Part shown: positions 9,620 to 18,706 of the stretch, one piece after another
Position numbering within the stretch: the first letter of the stretch is position 1
Layout of the letters: the number at the start of each line of letters is the position of its first letter
NCBI RefSeq assembly: GCF_009649845.1
Contig: NZ_WJIE01000008.1
Location: 330,604 to 394,603, forward strand
DNA from: Polyangium spumosum
GTDB lineage: Bacteria; Myxococcota_A; Polyangia; Polyangiales; Polyangiaceae
Length of the DNA stretch: 64,000 nucleotides
Direction: 5' to 3'
Notes under the pieces: generated by a model
The model's database searches: none
The model's input: the letters and a program-made list of their open reading frames with translations, nothing else
Told to the model about the DNA's origin: nothing
Position numbers and translations under genes: made by a program

Positions 9620-9853
9620 CGGAGTCCTTCGCCGTCACCCCGAATGCCCGCCGCATGCCTCCCATAACGCCACAGGCCGAGGGTGCCGCTCAGGTTGAGG
9701 CCACGCGGGGTCGTGCAAGAAAGGAGCACCAAGCCCTTCCGCATCACTTCGATGCACCACGTCCGCGCCTCCTCGGACGCCTTGTTTCCCATCGTCACCC
9801 TCTGCCCAACCACCCCACCGTACCCGGAGAACGGATCGGCAGGCGCTTGCGGC
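9620..9853. other. Intergenic gap between kinase and SDR genes, possible small ORF
   Basis: A 234-bp convergent gap. On the minus strand an ATG at 9790-9792 follows a GAGGG motif and opens MGNKASEEARTWCIEVMRKG, which looks coding for about 60 codons. The frame then runs without a stop into the antisense of the kinase 3' end. It is either a decayed fragment or a chance ORF. No other feature is seen. Confidence 0.25.
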
Positions 9854-10594
9854 TCAACCGCCTGCGAGCGCCACCGCGTCGGGACCGGCTGGGAAACGGA
9901 GCTTCCCTGTCGAATCGTTCGCGGCACGCCACACCACCTCGGCCACGTCGGACGCGCTCGTCACGGCTGCCGGCTGCGCAAAAGAAGCGAAGATGCGCTC
10001 TGCGAAGGGCGCGTACGCCTCGGGGATCAGCCCTTCCATGCGGGCTCCCCCATTGCTCGTGAAGCTCGTGCTCGGACAATAGCCCGGCTCGACCAGCTTC
10101 ACCCGCACGTTGAATGCCTCGAGTTCGAACGCGAGCGACGCGGTGAACCCTTCGATGGCCATCTTGCTCGCCGTGTACGCAGCCACGAGCGGCATCGGCG
10201 CCAGCGTCGCGCTCGAGGTCACGTTCACGATCACCCCCGATTTTTGCGCGCGGAACTGAGGCAGCACGGCCTGCGTCATTGCCATCACGCCGAAGGTGTT
10301 GGTCTCGAATACGTCGCGCACCGTGGTCATCGGCGTGACCTCGAAGGCCCCCAGGAGCCCGATGCCCGCGTTGTTGACGAGCACGTCGATGGGCCCACTC
10401 GTTTCGAGCGCAGCCGCGATACGCTCGGGCTTCGTCACATCGAGCGAAACCACCCGCAGCCGGTCCGAGCGGGGCAGAACGTCCTCGCGTGGCGTTCGCA
10501 TGGTGGCGACCACGTTCCAGCCCTGCGCGTGGAAGTGGCGCGCGGTCTCGAGGCCATAACCAGAAGAGCAACCCGTGATGAGCACCGTCTTCAT
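9854..10594 (-). CDS. SDR family oxidoreductase
   Basis: A 246-aa short-chain dehydrogenase/reductase. The start at 10594 (MKTVLITG) is supported by AAGGAG 6 nt upstream. Motifs are in classical order: TGCSSGYG for dinucleotide binding, NNAG after strand 4, Ser in NVTSSATL and the YTASK catalytic Tyr/Lys pair. The PGYCPSTSF segment after the active site fits the usual substrate-loop position. It probably oxidises or reduces a small alcohol or carbonyl with NAD(P)(H) in the cytosol; the substrate cannot be told. It is divergent from an AraC-type regulator 109 bp away, the standard arrangement for a regulator and its target, so it is likely controlled by it. Confidence 0.88.
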   Translation of the reverse strand: MKTVLITGCSSGYGLETARHFHAQGWNVVATMRTPREDVLPRSDRLRVVSLDVTKPERIAAALETSGPIDVLVNNAGIGLLGAFEVTPMTTVRDVFETNTFGVMAMTQAVLPQFRAQKSGVIVNVTSSATLAPMPLVAAYTASKMAIEGFTASLAFELEAFNVRVKLVEPGYCPSTSFTSNGGARMEGLIPEAYAPFAERIFASFAQPAAVTSASDVAEVVWRAANDSTGKLRFPAGPDAVALAGG

Positions 10595-10703
10595 GTCGGC
10601 TCCTTTGCCGCGATGAGCGCGGCGTTCATGGGTGGGAATGTACTTCCGGCGAGCCGGACGATCTACCATGGAGGGTCCATAATTTATTTGCTAGAGTCCG
10701 GTG
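10595..10703. promoter_or_regulatory. Divergent SDR/AraC promoter region
   Basis: A 109-bp divergent spacer. The half next to the regulator gene (about 10670-10695) contains CCATAATTTATTTGCTAGAG, an unusually AT-rich island for this GC-rich context. It is the natural place for promoter elements and an AraC operator. No defined -35/-10 pair can be assigned with confidence. Confidence 0.4.
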
Positions 10704-11639
10704 ATGAACGACCCTCTCTCGGAGGTCATCGCGCTGCTTCAGCCCCGCACCGTGTTTTCGAAGCGCATCAGCGGCGCCGGTCGCTGGGGGGTTCGTTATT
10801 CGGACTTCGGCCAGCCGAGCTTCTGTGCCGTGCTGGAGGGCCGCTGCCGTCTCGCTGTCGACGGCCAGCGTGTCCTGACGCTCGAAGCAGGCGACTTCGT
10901 ACTCTTGCCGGCGACGCCGGGCTTCATCATGTCGGGCTTCGAACCGGTGACGCCCGAGCGCATCGACCCCAAGGTCACGCCCGCGCCAGCGGGTGAAGTC
11001 CGCCATGGCACGCGTGGTGGACCCCCCGACGTGCGGCTGCTCGGGGGCTTTTTCGTCTTCGACTCGTCTGACGCGGCTCTCTTTGTGTCGCTGCTGCCGG
11101 CGCTGGTTCACGTGCGTGGTGTCGAGCGGCTTTCGGTCCTGGTGCGGCTCGTCGGCGATGAATCGAACGAGCAGAGATCAGGCCGCGATCTCGTGCTTAC
11201 GCGGCTCGTGGAGATCCTGCTCATCGAAGCGTTGCGATCGACGTCGGGCGACGATGCGCCTCCGGGGCTCCTGCGCGGGCTCTCCGATGCGCGTCTCGCG
11301 CCAGCGATACGGCAAATGCACGGTCAGCTCGCGCGCCCGTGGACGGTGGCAAAGCTCGCGAAGACGGCCGCGCTCTCGCGCTCGGCATTCTTCGAGCGTT
11401 TTACCCGCACCGTGGGCCTGCCGCCGATGGAATATCTGCTCGCCTGGCGGATGGCCGTCGCGAGGGATCTGCTACGCCGCCACGGCCTCGGAATCGCCGA
11501 GGTCGCCGAGCGCGTCGGTTACGGCTCGTCGAGCACCTTCAGCACTGCGTTCAGCCGCCACGTGGGCCAGCCTCCGGGCCGTTATGCGCGCACGGGCGGC
11601 GCTGGACCCTGTCGTGCGAGCGCGTCGACGACTTGCTGA
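10704..11639 (+). CDS. AraC family transcriptional regulator
   Basis: A 311-aa regulator starting at ATG 10704 (a GTG three bases earlier is also possible). The N-terminal half is a cupin-type sensing domain: FCAVLEGRCRLAVDGQ and VLTLEAGDFVLLPATPGF are typical of the AraC-associated cupin family. The C-terminal ~100 residues hold two helix-turn-helix units, around TVAKLAKTAALSRSAFFERF and GIAEVAERVGYGSSSTFSTAF, ending in the family signature FSRHVGQPPGRYAR. It probably binds the shared upstream region and controls the divergent SDR gene in response to a small ligand. The last ~12 residues extend past the usual family end, consistent with a rearranged 3' flank. Confidence 0.88.
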   Translation: MNDPLSEVIALLQPRTVFSKRISGAGRWGVRYSDFGQPSFCAVLEGRCRLAVDGQRVLTLEAGDFVLLPATPGFIMSGFEPVTPERIDPKVTPAPAGEVRHGTRGGPPDVRLLGGFFVFDSSDAALFVSLLPALVHVRGVERLSVLVRLVGDESNEQRSGRDLVLTRLVEILLIEALRSTSGDDAPPGLLRGLSDARLAPAIRQMHGQLARPWTVAKLAKTAALSRSAFFERFTRTVGLPPMEYLLAWRMAVARDLLRRHGLGIAEVAERVGYGSSSTFSTAFSRHVGQPPGRYARTGGAGPCRASASTTC

Positions 11640-11840
11640 TCGTCCCGTATACAGCACCTCGCCCGCGGCGACGAGGAACTGCCCCGTGAGCACGTTGTCC
11701 TCGATGACGACGTAGAAGAAGCCGATATCGAGCGTCTGGAAGTGGACCTGGTTGTCGCCGGGCAGCTCCGTCGTCGAGGCCCCTGCGCCGGAGAGCACGA
11801 GGCTCGTCGAGCCCCCGCACTTCGGTACCGTCAACGCCAT
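11640..11840 (-). pseudogene. Remnant of an unidentified protein-coding gene
   Basis: The minus strand from ATG 11840 encodes about 66 codons with strong G/C third positions (for example HFQTLDIGFFYVVIEDNVLT). The composition then collapses where the frame runs antisense into the AraC gene. A stop lies just upstream of the ATG and there is no Shine-Dalgarno. It reads as the internal or C-terminal part of a once-larger gene truncated on both sides. The family was not recognised. Confidence 0.4.
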
Positions 11841-12236
11841 CCGATGGATTCAGCCTGGATTTCGCGTGACCAACGCGCTTGAAGGAGGCGCTCGGCGCGG
11901 GTACACCAGGGTTTGGATGACAACTCGCGCACCCGCGCCGAGCACCCGTAAGGTGCGACGAGACGTGGCCGGAATACGCACCAGGGGGCGCAAAGGGGGC
12001 GCGTGAAGTCCCCACGCCCCCCGGAAAGCCCGCGTGATGCCGCGAGAGGTCCAGGCATGGCGTCACGCGAGTCCAAGCGCTGGTATATCGACTTCACGCG
12101 ACCGCGACCCAGGACCAGGCGCCTGCCTCGAGAAACCCAGGCATCCCTTCAAACGCCACAGACGCCCCCGCCCGAACCACGCGCGCACCGTCGCTGAAGT
12201 CCAACCGTGCGGCCGTCATCTCCGGCCGACCCGCTC
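11841..12236. other. Non-coding spacer with degraded repeat-like units
   Basis: No convincing gene. From about 12000, loosely related units (GCGTGAAGTCC, GCGTGATGCC, GCGTCACGCGAGTCC, GACTTCACGCG) recur and appear to be an eroded extension of the tandem repeat that follows. Confidence 0.4.
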
Positions 12237-12428
12237 GTGAACCTCACGCGACCCCACCCCAGGTCCACGCGCCCCCTCGTGAACCGCACGCGCCACCGCG
12301 TGATCTCCATCACGTCCCGGCCCCAACCGCACGCGCTACCGAGTCAACTACACGCGCCCTTGGCCCAGGTCCACACGCCGCCCCGTCAGGTCCGCGCGCC
12401 TCCACCCTGGACACACGTACGCCACCTC
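12237..12428. repeat. Degenerate ~21-bp tandem repeat, about nine units
   Basis: Consecutive units of 21-22 bp can be laid under one another: GTGAACCTCACGCGACCCCA, CCCAGGTCCACGCGCCCCCT, GTGAACCGCACGCGCCACCG, GTCAACTACACGCGCCCTTG, CCCAGGTCCACACGCCGCCC and others. They share a CACGCGCC core and alternate GTGAACC and CCCAGGTC starts. Single-base length changes (22-bp units) break any reading frame, so this is not a conserved coding repeat. It ends about 35 bp before the next gene. Confidence 0.5.
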
Positions 12429-12463
12429 ATGTAGCGTGCCTACCTCACGGGAGGACGTTCCAC

Positions 12464-13225
12464 ATGACGCTTGATCTGAACACCTTTCCCCCCGAAGCTC
12501 GCGCGGCCTTCATCAAGGACGGTGAGCGGTTCGGCTCCGAGGACACGCTGGAGCAGGCGAATCAGACGCTCAATGCGTATCTGGCGCACGGCTCGAAGCT
12601 CGTTGCATTCGGCTTCGCGCCGGAAGACGCCGCCGAGCTGAAGGACGCGCGGGACGCGCTGATCGAGGCGGGCGTCGGGCGCGAGGCAAAGCGGACGAGC
12701 AAGAAGATCGATACGGTCGCGCACGCGACGGCGATGCGGGACGGACAGGGGGTGCGATTGCGCGCGCGATCGGTGCTCGCCGGAACGAAGCGTGTGCTCT
12801 TGCTTTCGGGGAACACCGAGGCCGTGAAGAAAATCGAGGTCCTGCTCGATAGCGAGTCGGCGGCGGCCGAGGACGCCGAAGGGCTGGCCAAGCAGCTCGA
12901 TGCCCTGCGCGCCGTTCTGAAGGAGCCTGCCGTCGCAGACGCCGCGAAGAACCGAGGTGGTCCGCAAGCGCTCCTCGATCTCGAAGCGAAGGCGGCGGCG
13001 CTGCGTGACGCAGCGAAGGCGAAGGCAGAGCCACGGGGAACGCCGGTCGAGACCGAGACGCTGGACCTCATCGACGGGATCATCGTGAGCCTGACGCGAA
13101 CGGCGCGCGAAGCGGCGGATGCGGCGGCGAGGGAACTCGCGGAGCCGGCGATTGCGACGGCGTTCGAGCTGTCGGCGCTGTACAAGCGGCGGGGGAAGAA
13201 AAAGCCGGAAGAGCAGGGCGGGTGA
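12464..13225 (+). CDS. Conserved-looking helical hypothetical protein
   Basis: 253 aa, starting at ATG 12464 with GGGAGG about 9 nt upstream. The protein is Ala/Glu/Lys-rich and almost entirely helical by inspection, with likely coiled-coil stretches (AEGLAKQLDALRAVLKEPAV; EAKAAALRDAAKAKAE) and a basic tail (RRGKKKPEEQGG). No catalytic motif, signal peptide or membrane segment is visible. It converges on the 1418-aa HIT-PLD-helicase gene with only 4 bp between stop codons. Function not recognised; it may be a structural or DNA-associated protein. Confidence 0.7.
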   Translation: MTLDLNTFPPEARAAFIKDGERFGSEDTLEQANQTLNAYLAHGSKLVAFGFAPEDAAELKDARDALIEAGVGREAKRTSKKIDTVAHATAMRDGQGVRLRARSVLAGTKRVLLLSGNTEAVKKIEVLLDSESAAAEDAEGLAKQLDALRAVLKEPAVADAAKNRGGPQALLDLEAKAAALRDAAKAKAEPRGTPVETETLDLIDGIIVSLTRTAREAADAAARELAEPAIATAFELSALYKRRGKKKPEEQGG

Positions 13226-13229
13226 TCGG

Positions 13230-16200
13230 TCAATCCTTCGAGGCGAGGGCCACTTTCACGAGCAGGATGGCCCAGCCTGTATCGATGTAACGCGTCGAGC
13301 CCTTCGACGTGCCTTCCAGGTACCGCAAGCGGTGAACGAGTTCCTCCTGGAGCCGGCGCGGATCTTCGTTCACCTCGGAGAGCGCGGTGAGGACCCAACC
13401 GATATCCGTGAGCGACACCGTCCGTTCCTCGAATCCACCCGGCCCGCCGTCGATACGCAGTCCACCTCGCTTCGCAGGTCCCACGAGCCGAAATTTCCTT
13501 TCGTCGCGCTCGATGATCGAGCCCACCCCCTTCTTGCGAAGCAGATCCTCGACGAGACGACGAGCCCGATCTTCGACGGATCGAGGCAATGTGCGCGATG
13601 CCTCCCGGCCCCCTCCCAGCGTACGGAAGGTCGGTAGATCGATTCCCGCGCACGCCCACAGGCCATCCTCCTCGATGAAGCGGGCGACGCCGGCGTAACG
13701 CCATGTCGCCCCCTCTGGCGCCCGCGTCAGCACGAACGCCGTCTCACCCGGTCGCGGTTCGATGCCCGGGAAACGGATCCGATCCGGCGCCACGAGCCTT
13801 CCCTTCTCCTCGATGAACAGAAACAGGTGACCATCCACCCGTCCGCTCCGTGGAGGCTCCGAGAGGCCGAAGGCTTCCGCAAGCCCTTCATCCTCGATGG
13901 TCGCGCCGACCGGTGGCCCGAGCGATTCGGGCTTCACCATTTCCACAAGGGCGGCGATGAGCACGGTATCAGCCGTGGCGTCGATGGCGGGGAAAGCATG
14001 GTTCTCTGATCGCAAGATCCACCGCCCGTCATCCTGAACGACGCGCTTGACCAGATGACTCGCGCCGAGCTGTGAATCCGGCACCTCGACCAGCGCGATC
14101 TTGCCATGGATCGCTTCCCGGGATTGCCCCCGCGCAAAGCGCAACACGAGCCAGTCGCCATCACGAATGGGCTCCTTGCCGCCATTCATGGATTCGCCCG
14201 TGGCCCGGACAGCGAACAAGCCTTCGCCACGCGCCTTCGTTGGTAACCGGACCTCCTCGCCTTCGGGTGCCAGCGCGATCGGATCCCGAGCGGCTCCCGC
14301 GGCTGCGCGCAGCGTGGGGAAGGCAAGGAGAACACCACGCTCGGAAGCCTCGATTCTCGGCTCATCCGGTTCTACCCACAGGTCACCTCTGGGAGAACGG
14401 GAGAAACGGACCCGGAAATTCGTCCCGGGCTTTCCCGCGGCCAAGCCGAACCAGCGCCGCATGAGATCCGGCAACTCGTTTCGCTGCGAGCCAAGGGGAC
14501 GCGCAACATTGCAGAACTGCTGCTGGAACGAGAACTGCCACGTAACACCGTCCGACAATCGAACGTCCTGAAAACCAAAGGGAAGGTCCGGCCGCTTTTC
14601 GCGGGAGGGAAGCTTCAGGATGGGATCACGCTTGTTCCAGGTGACCTTCGCCGTGAACGAGACGCGGGAAACGTACTCCGTTCGACGCGCGCGGTACATC
14701 GCGAGCCGGTAGTCGACGAGTTCACGCACCATGGACGTGAGCGCTTCTTCGGCGCCTGGCGGGCAGGGGATCCGTGAGACGAACCGATCGCCTTCCAGCG
14801 CGAAGAATCGTTTGCCCGGCCCGCTCGTCCAGGCGGCGATCGGGTTCATCCGCCAGTACGCGGTGAACCGGCGCATGTCGGGAGCATGTACATCGGGGAA
14901 ATCGGTCACGCCTTCCATATCGCGCAGCAGCTCGGGGGACCGTGCCATGGTGGCGAAACTTCTATGCGCGAGGTCGAGGAGGGGGAGTCCGTCTCGAAGC
15001 GCGTCGGCCTCGAGCAACGCCTCCAGGGTCACCATCTTGTAGCACTTGCTCATGGGGGTGACTTCGAGTTCGCGGAGGAAGTCGCCCGCCACGGCAAGGA
15101 CGCGCTTCTCCGCGTCGTCGAGGTCGCCCATGGCGGCCACGAAGTCGAAGAAGCTCCCGTGGGCATCACGGAGACTCTTGAGGCCGTATCCCATGCGATA
15201 TAGCTCGCCTGCGAGGGGCCTTCGCCCCCAGGCCTCACGATGATCGCGGTACGCTTGCTCCGCCGGGCTTCCGCCCTGCGGCGGAAGTAGCTTGACCAGA
15301 AGATCCTTGGCTTCGAGTTCCAGATCGATGGTGCAACCGGGCGCCATTCTCGCGACCTGCTTGCCCTCCAGGAAGTCGCGCAGGCTCGTGGGCTCCGGGC
15401 CGAGTGAGATCAGCGTGCGCACGCGCTCCAGGAAGACGCGGTGATTGCCCACGAAATCCAGGGCGACGAGCCGCGTCTTCCCGTCGGTGGAGCGAAGACC
15501 ACGACCGAGCTGCTGAAGAAAGACGACCGGAGACTCCGTCGGGCGGAGCATCACCACGCGATCGATGGCCGGGATGTCGATACCTTCGTTGAAGAGATCG
15601 ACCGTGCAAAGGGCGTCCAGCGTCCCGTCGAGGAGCCCAGCAATGGCACTCTCACGCGCGGCCGAGGTCGGCCCCGAATGGACGGCGGCCACGCGAACGC
15701 CCTGCTTCGCGAGGAACGCGCAAGCATGATCGGCGTGGCGGATGGAGCAGCAGAACACGAGCGTGCGCTCGCCCGGATGCTCCTGCCAGGCGCGGAACAT
15801 CCGTTCGAGCCGACCGTCCGTGTCGATGGCCTGTTCGAGCGCCTCGGGATCGAAGCGACGATTGCGGAATGGGATGGCGTCGTAATTCGTATCGTCCTTC
15901 AGCCCGAAGTAGGCGAAGGGCACGAGCAGACCGCGCTGGATCCCCACGCCGATGTCGGCCCGGTAGGCGACGTGGTCGTCGAAGAGCCCCACCACGTCCG
16001 CGCCGTCCGCTCGTTCCGGAGTGGCGGTGAGCCCGAGGAGAAAGCGTGGCTTCAGCCGATCGATGATGCTGCGATAACTCGGCGCGGTGCCGTGGTGAAC
16101 CTCGTCGACGATGACATAGTCGAACCCCTCGGGCGCGAGGCGCGCGAGGTGCTCCGGGCGGGAGAGCTTCTGGATGGAGGCGAATACGATGTCGCCTCCG

Positions 16201-17486
16201 AGGTCGTCCTTGTCGCCGACGAACCAACCAAAACGAACGCGCGCATCGCGGAGCTGACGTCGGAAGGTATTCGCTGCCTGCACGAGGAGCTCTTCTCGGT
16301 GAGCGAGAAGAAGAACGCGGGGGCGGTTCCCGTGTACCTTGGCAAAGGCCGCGACATCGAACGCTGCAAGCCACGTCTTGCCGAGGCCCGTCGCCAGGAC
16401 ACAAAGCGCGCGATTGCGCCCCTCGGCACGCGATTGTGCGAGGGCGGCCAGAGCTTCCCGCTGGATGGGATGCGGATCGGGCGGTAGCGCCTTCGCGTCG
16501 TCGTCTTCCTCGCCGGGAGGCAGGGCGAAGACGGGGGCCTCTCGGGCACGACGTGCATAGTCAGCAATCCAATCGGCCGTGAGCGGGACGGCCGCGGCCC
16601 AACATTGCTCGTAAGCATCGATGATGGCCTGATACGCAACCCGATCGCGGTGACGATCCACGCGAAGGTTCCACTCGACCCCTGTGCGCAGCGCGGTATG
16701 GGAGAGATTGCTCGATCCGACGAACGCTGCGCCGAAATCAGGCCCCTCGAAACGCCAGGACTTGGGGTGGAAGGAGCGGACGCCTTCGGGCAGGCGCTCC
16801 ACTTCGACGATCCGGGCCTCGAAACGTCCGGGGGACGAGCCCTCGGGTGCAATACGTGCTTCCCAGGCGTCCATCCAGTCCCGTAGCTTTGCGAGGGCCT
16901 CGCTCTGGGTGATGTTGAGGTAATCGCCCGTGACGAGTCGGACGCGCGCGCCACGCGAAAGGGCGCCGGAGACATGGGCCTCGAGCAGGCTGACGCCGCT
17001 CTGCTGAACGAACGCTGCGAGGATGGCGATATCGGAGGCTCGCCGGAAGAGAGGATCGATGTGCCGGAGGAACGGGTCGACCTTGCCGCCACGGGTGAGG
17101 GGGTCGGGCCGGTTCTCCAGATAGTTCCCTTTGCCGGGAATGACATGCCGCACGCCGCCGCGCGGGTCGTCGACATCGCCGCGATACCGCGGAATGACGT
17201 GCACGTGCAGGTGCATGACCGTCTGGCCTGCGGCCTCGCCCGCATTGATGCCGATGTTATAGCCGTCCGGGGAGTGCTCCGCGTCGAGCTTGCGCTTGAC
17301 CTCGTCGACGAGCTGGAAGATGGCCGCCTGCTCCTCGGGGGTCGCCTCGAACCAGGTTGCAATGAGCCGGCGCGGGATGACGAGGGTGTGGCCGGGGCTC
17401 ACCGGGTAGAGGTCGGGGACCGCGAAGGCGAGGGGATTGCTCGCGATCCAATGGGAAGGCGGGATTCCGAGGAAGGGGGAGGACAC
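13230..17486 (-). CDS. HIT-PLD-SF2 helicase-S24 fusion protein (copy 1)
   Basis: 1418 aa from a GTG start. Domains in order: a HIT domain (residues ~1-110, HLHVHVIPR near 94); a phospholipase D-like nuclease domain (~140-280, HPKSW near 242 and GSSNLSH near 257); a superfamily-2 helicase (~340-690, Walker A ATGLGKTW near 367, DEVHH near 460, TATPERADG near 488, LGRGLRS near 662). A DUF3427-like region follows (~700-1060), then a LexA-type S24 domain (~1085-1180) with Ser in ATGESM and Lys in LVKRVV placed as in the Ser-Lys dyad. The last ~230 residues are unassigned. PLD-helicase-DUF3427 proteins occur in defence islands; the added HIT and S24 parts suggest nucleotide processing and a self-cleaving or sensing step (inference). 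A same-length paralogue lies at 31619-35875. Confidence 0.85.
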   Translation of the reverse strand: MSSPFLGIPPSHWIASNPLAFAVPDLYPVSPGHTLVIPRRLIATWFEATPEEQAAIFQLVDEVKRKLDAEHSPDGYNIGINAGEAAGQTVMHLHVHVIPRYRGDVDDPRGGVRHVIPGKGNYLENRPDPLTRGGKVDPFLRHIDPLFRRASDIAILAAFVQQSGVSLLEAHVSGALSRGARVRLVTGDYLNITQSEALAKLRDWMDAWEARIAPEGSSPGRFEARIVEVERLPEGVRSFHPKSWRFEGPDFGAAFVGSSNLSHTALRTGVEWNLRVDRHRDRVAYQAIIDAYEQCWAAAVPLTADWIADYARRAREAPVFALPPGEEDDDAKALPPDPHPIQREALAALAQSRAEGRNRALCVLATGLGKTWLAAFDVAAFAKVHGNRPRVLLLAHREELLVQAANTFRRQLRDARVRFGWFVGDKDDLGGDIVFASIQKLSRPEHLARLAPEGFDYVIVDEVHHGTAPSYRSIIDRLKPRFLLGLTATPERADGADVVGLFDDHVAYRADIGVGIQRGLLVPFAYFGLKDDTNYDAIPFRNRRFDPEALEQAIDTDGRLERMFRAWQEHPGERTLVFCCSIRHADHACAFLAKQGVRVAAVHSGPTSAARESAIAGLLDGTLDALCTVDLFNEGIDIPAIDRVVMLRPTESPVVFLQQLGRGLRSTDGKTRLVALDFVGNHRVFLERVRTLISLGPEPTSLRDFLEGKQVARMAPGCTIDLELEAKDLLVKLLPPQGGSPAEQAYRDHREAWGRRPLAGELYRMGYGLKSLRDAHGSFFDFVAAMGDLDDAEKRVLAVAGDFLRELEVTPMSKCYKMVTLEALLEADALRDGLPLLDLAHRSFATMARSPELLRDMEGVTDFPDVHAPDMRRFTAYWRMNPIAAWTSGPGKRFFALEGDRFVSRIPCPPGAEEALTSMVRELVDYRLAMYRARRTEYVSRVSFTAKVTWNKRDPILKLPSREKRPDLPFGFQDVRLSDGVTWQFSFQQQFCNVARPLGSQRNELPDLMRRWFGLAAGKPGTNFRVRFSRSPRGDLWVEPDEPRIEASERGVLLAFPTLRAAAGAARDPIALAPEGEEVRLPTKARGEGLFAVRATGESMNGGKEPIRDGDWLVLRFARGQSREAIHGKIALVEVPDSQLGASHLVKRVVQDDGRWILRSENHAFPAIDATADTVLIAALVEMVKPESLGPPVGATIEDEGLAEAFGLSEPPRSGRVDGHLFLFIEEKGRLVAPDRIRFPGIEPRPGETAFVLTRAPEGATWRYAGVARFIEEDGLWACAGIDLPTFRTLGGGREASRTLPRSVEDRARRLVEDLLRKKGVGSIIERDERKFRLVGPAKRGGLRIDGGPGGFEERTVSLTDIGWVLTALSEVNEDPRRLQEELVHRLRYLEGTSKGSTRYIDTGWAILLVKVALASKD

Positions 17487-17563
17487 GAGGGCTGGGCGGA
17501 GGATACACGACGCAGTTGAGGACGGGAACAGGCTGGTGAAGCCGGGCGCCGAAAGACCGCGCT

Positions 17564-18706
17564 CTACAGGCCGGCCTTCGAGATCCGAACCATGAGCGTT
17601 GCTTTGCGCGCATGCCGCGCCCGAAAAGCCTGCAGCAACGTCTGGAAGTCGCCCGCTCCCGATCGCGCGGCAAGATCACGAAGGTCCACGAGAACCCCCA
17701 CCGCTGCAACGTAGTTCTTGGACTGTTTGGTCGCGACGAGCGTCTCGACATTCAACCAGAGCTGCTTCTCCTTGCCCGCCAGCGCGCCCAGATGCTTCGC
17801 CCGCTCGCGCGCCGCTTGTCGCTGCCGCCGGTCCGCCTCGGCAGCCGCTTTTCGTTCGGCGTTCTGCCTACGCTCCACGGCGTGCCTCTCGGCGATACGG
17901 CGAATCTCGCCGATGGTTCGTCGTTGCGGCGCCGCCATACTCGTCTTCGCCGGATCGTGGTCCTGCACGAACCGACGATGAAGCTCCGCCGACACGGACA
18001 GCGTGTCCTCGGCGAACAAGCGGGCGAGCCACGTATCCTTCTCGGCCGGCGGGAGCGTCGCGAGCCAAGCCCTCAGCTCTTTTCGGCCGGGCGATAGGAG
18101 CGACATCTGCGCGCTCGTCTCCGCGGCGGCACGAAGCAGATCCGGGTCGATACGCAGGAACTCGACCAACGCATCGAGCGAAGCGCTGAGTTGCCCCAGC
18201 CCTGGCGGCACGGGCGGCTCCGGCTCCTCATCGTCGAGCTCGTCGGCCTGCACGGCGAGCAACCAGCCGAGGTACAGCGCCCTACGATCGCCGCGAGCGA
18301 GCTCCGCGCGAAGTGCGATCAGAGGAGATAGAATGCCCTCACCGGAGTCCCAATCTTCTCCCTCGTCGTCCTCCGAGGCGAAGGTGAGGACGACCTGGTC
18401 TTTGTTCTTGCGCGCCGTCAGGCTGTTTCTCGAGCAATACGGACGCACATCGGCGAGGTCGAGGACCTTCGAAGGCAGGCGTACTTTGAACACGTGCGTG
18501 CCCCAGTTCGCGAGATACAGGAACGCGTCGAAGTAGCGGAACATCCACGCGTCTTCGTCGCCCTTGAAGTTCCCCCACTCGTAATGGTTGACGAAGCTCG
18601 TTGGCGTGATGCGGGCACGCGTCGAGTACGAACGGAGCTCGGCCATCTCCTTTTCGGTGAGAGATCTATCGATAGCCTGAAATTCATAATACTGATACTC
18701 ACTCAT
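17564..18706 (-). CDS. Conserved hypothetical protein (MSEYQYYEF family)
   Basis: 380 aa. ATG 18706 is chosen because AGGAG lies about 9 nt upstream; the frame stays open for 51 more codons of poor coding quality. The N-terminal 130 residues (MSEYQYYEFQAIDR, YFDAFLYLANWGTHVFKV) are globular. A helical middle follows with a Pro-rich EPEPPVPPGLGQLSASL segment. The stretch around residues 280-330 is a charged, Arg/Ala-rich coiled coil (AERKAAAEADRRQRQAARER). I recall this as a widespread uncharacterised bacterial family but cannot name a function. It precedes copy 1 of the HIT-PLD-helicase gene by 77 bp on the same strand, so they may be co-transcribed. Copy 2 lacks such a neighbour. Confidence 0.75.
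   Translation of the reverse strand: MSEYQYYEFQAIDRSLTEKEMAELRSYSTRARITPTSFVNHYEWGNFKGDEDAWMFRYFDAFLYLANWGTHVFKVRLPSKVLDLADVRPYCSRNSLTARKNKDQVVLTFASEDDEGEDWDSGEGILSPLIALRAELARGDRRALYLGWLLAVQADELDDEEPEPPVPPGLGQLSASLDALVEFLRIDPDLLRAAAETSAQMSLLSPGRKELRAWLATLPPAEKDTWLARLFAEDTLSVSAELHRRFVQDHDPAKTSMAAPQRRTIGEIRRIAERHAVERRQNAERKAAAEADRRQRQAARERAKHLGALAGKEKQLWLNVETLVATKQSKNYVAAVGVLVDLRDLAARSGAGDFQTLLQAFRARHARKATLMVRISKAGL

Noticed and set aside
12237..12428. CRISPR array
   Set aside because: Units are contiguous, degenerate and lack unique spacers; no cas genes are present.
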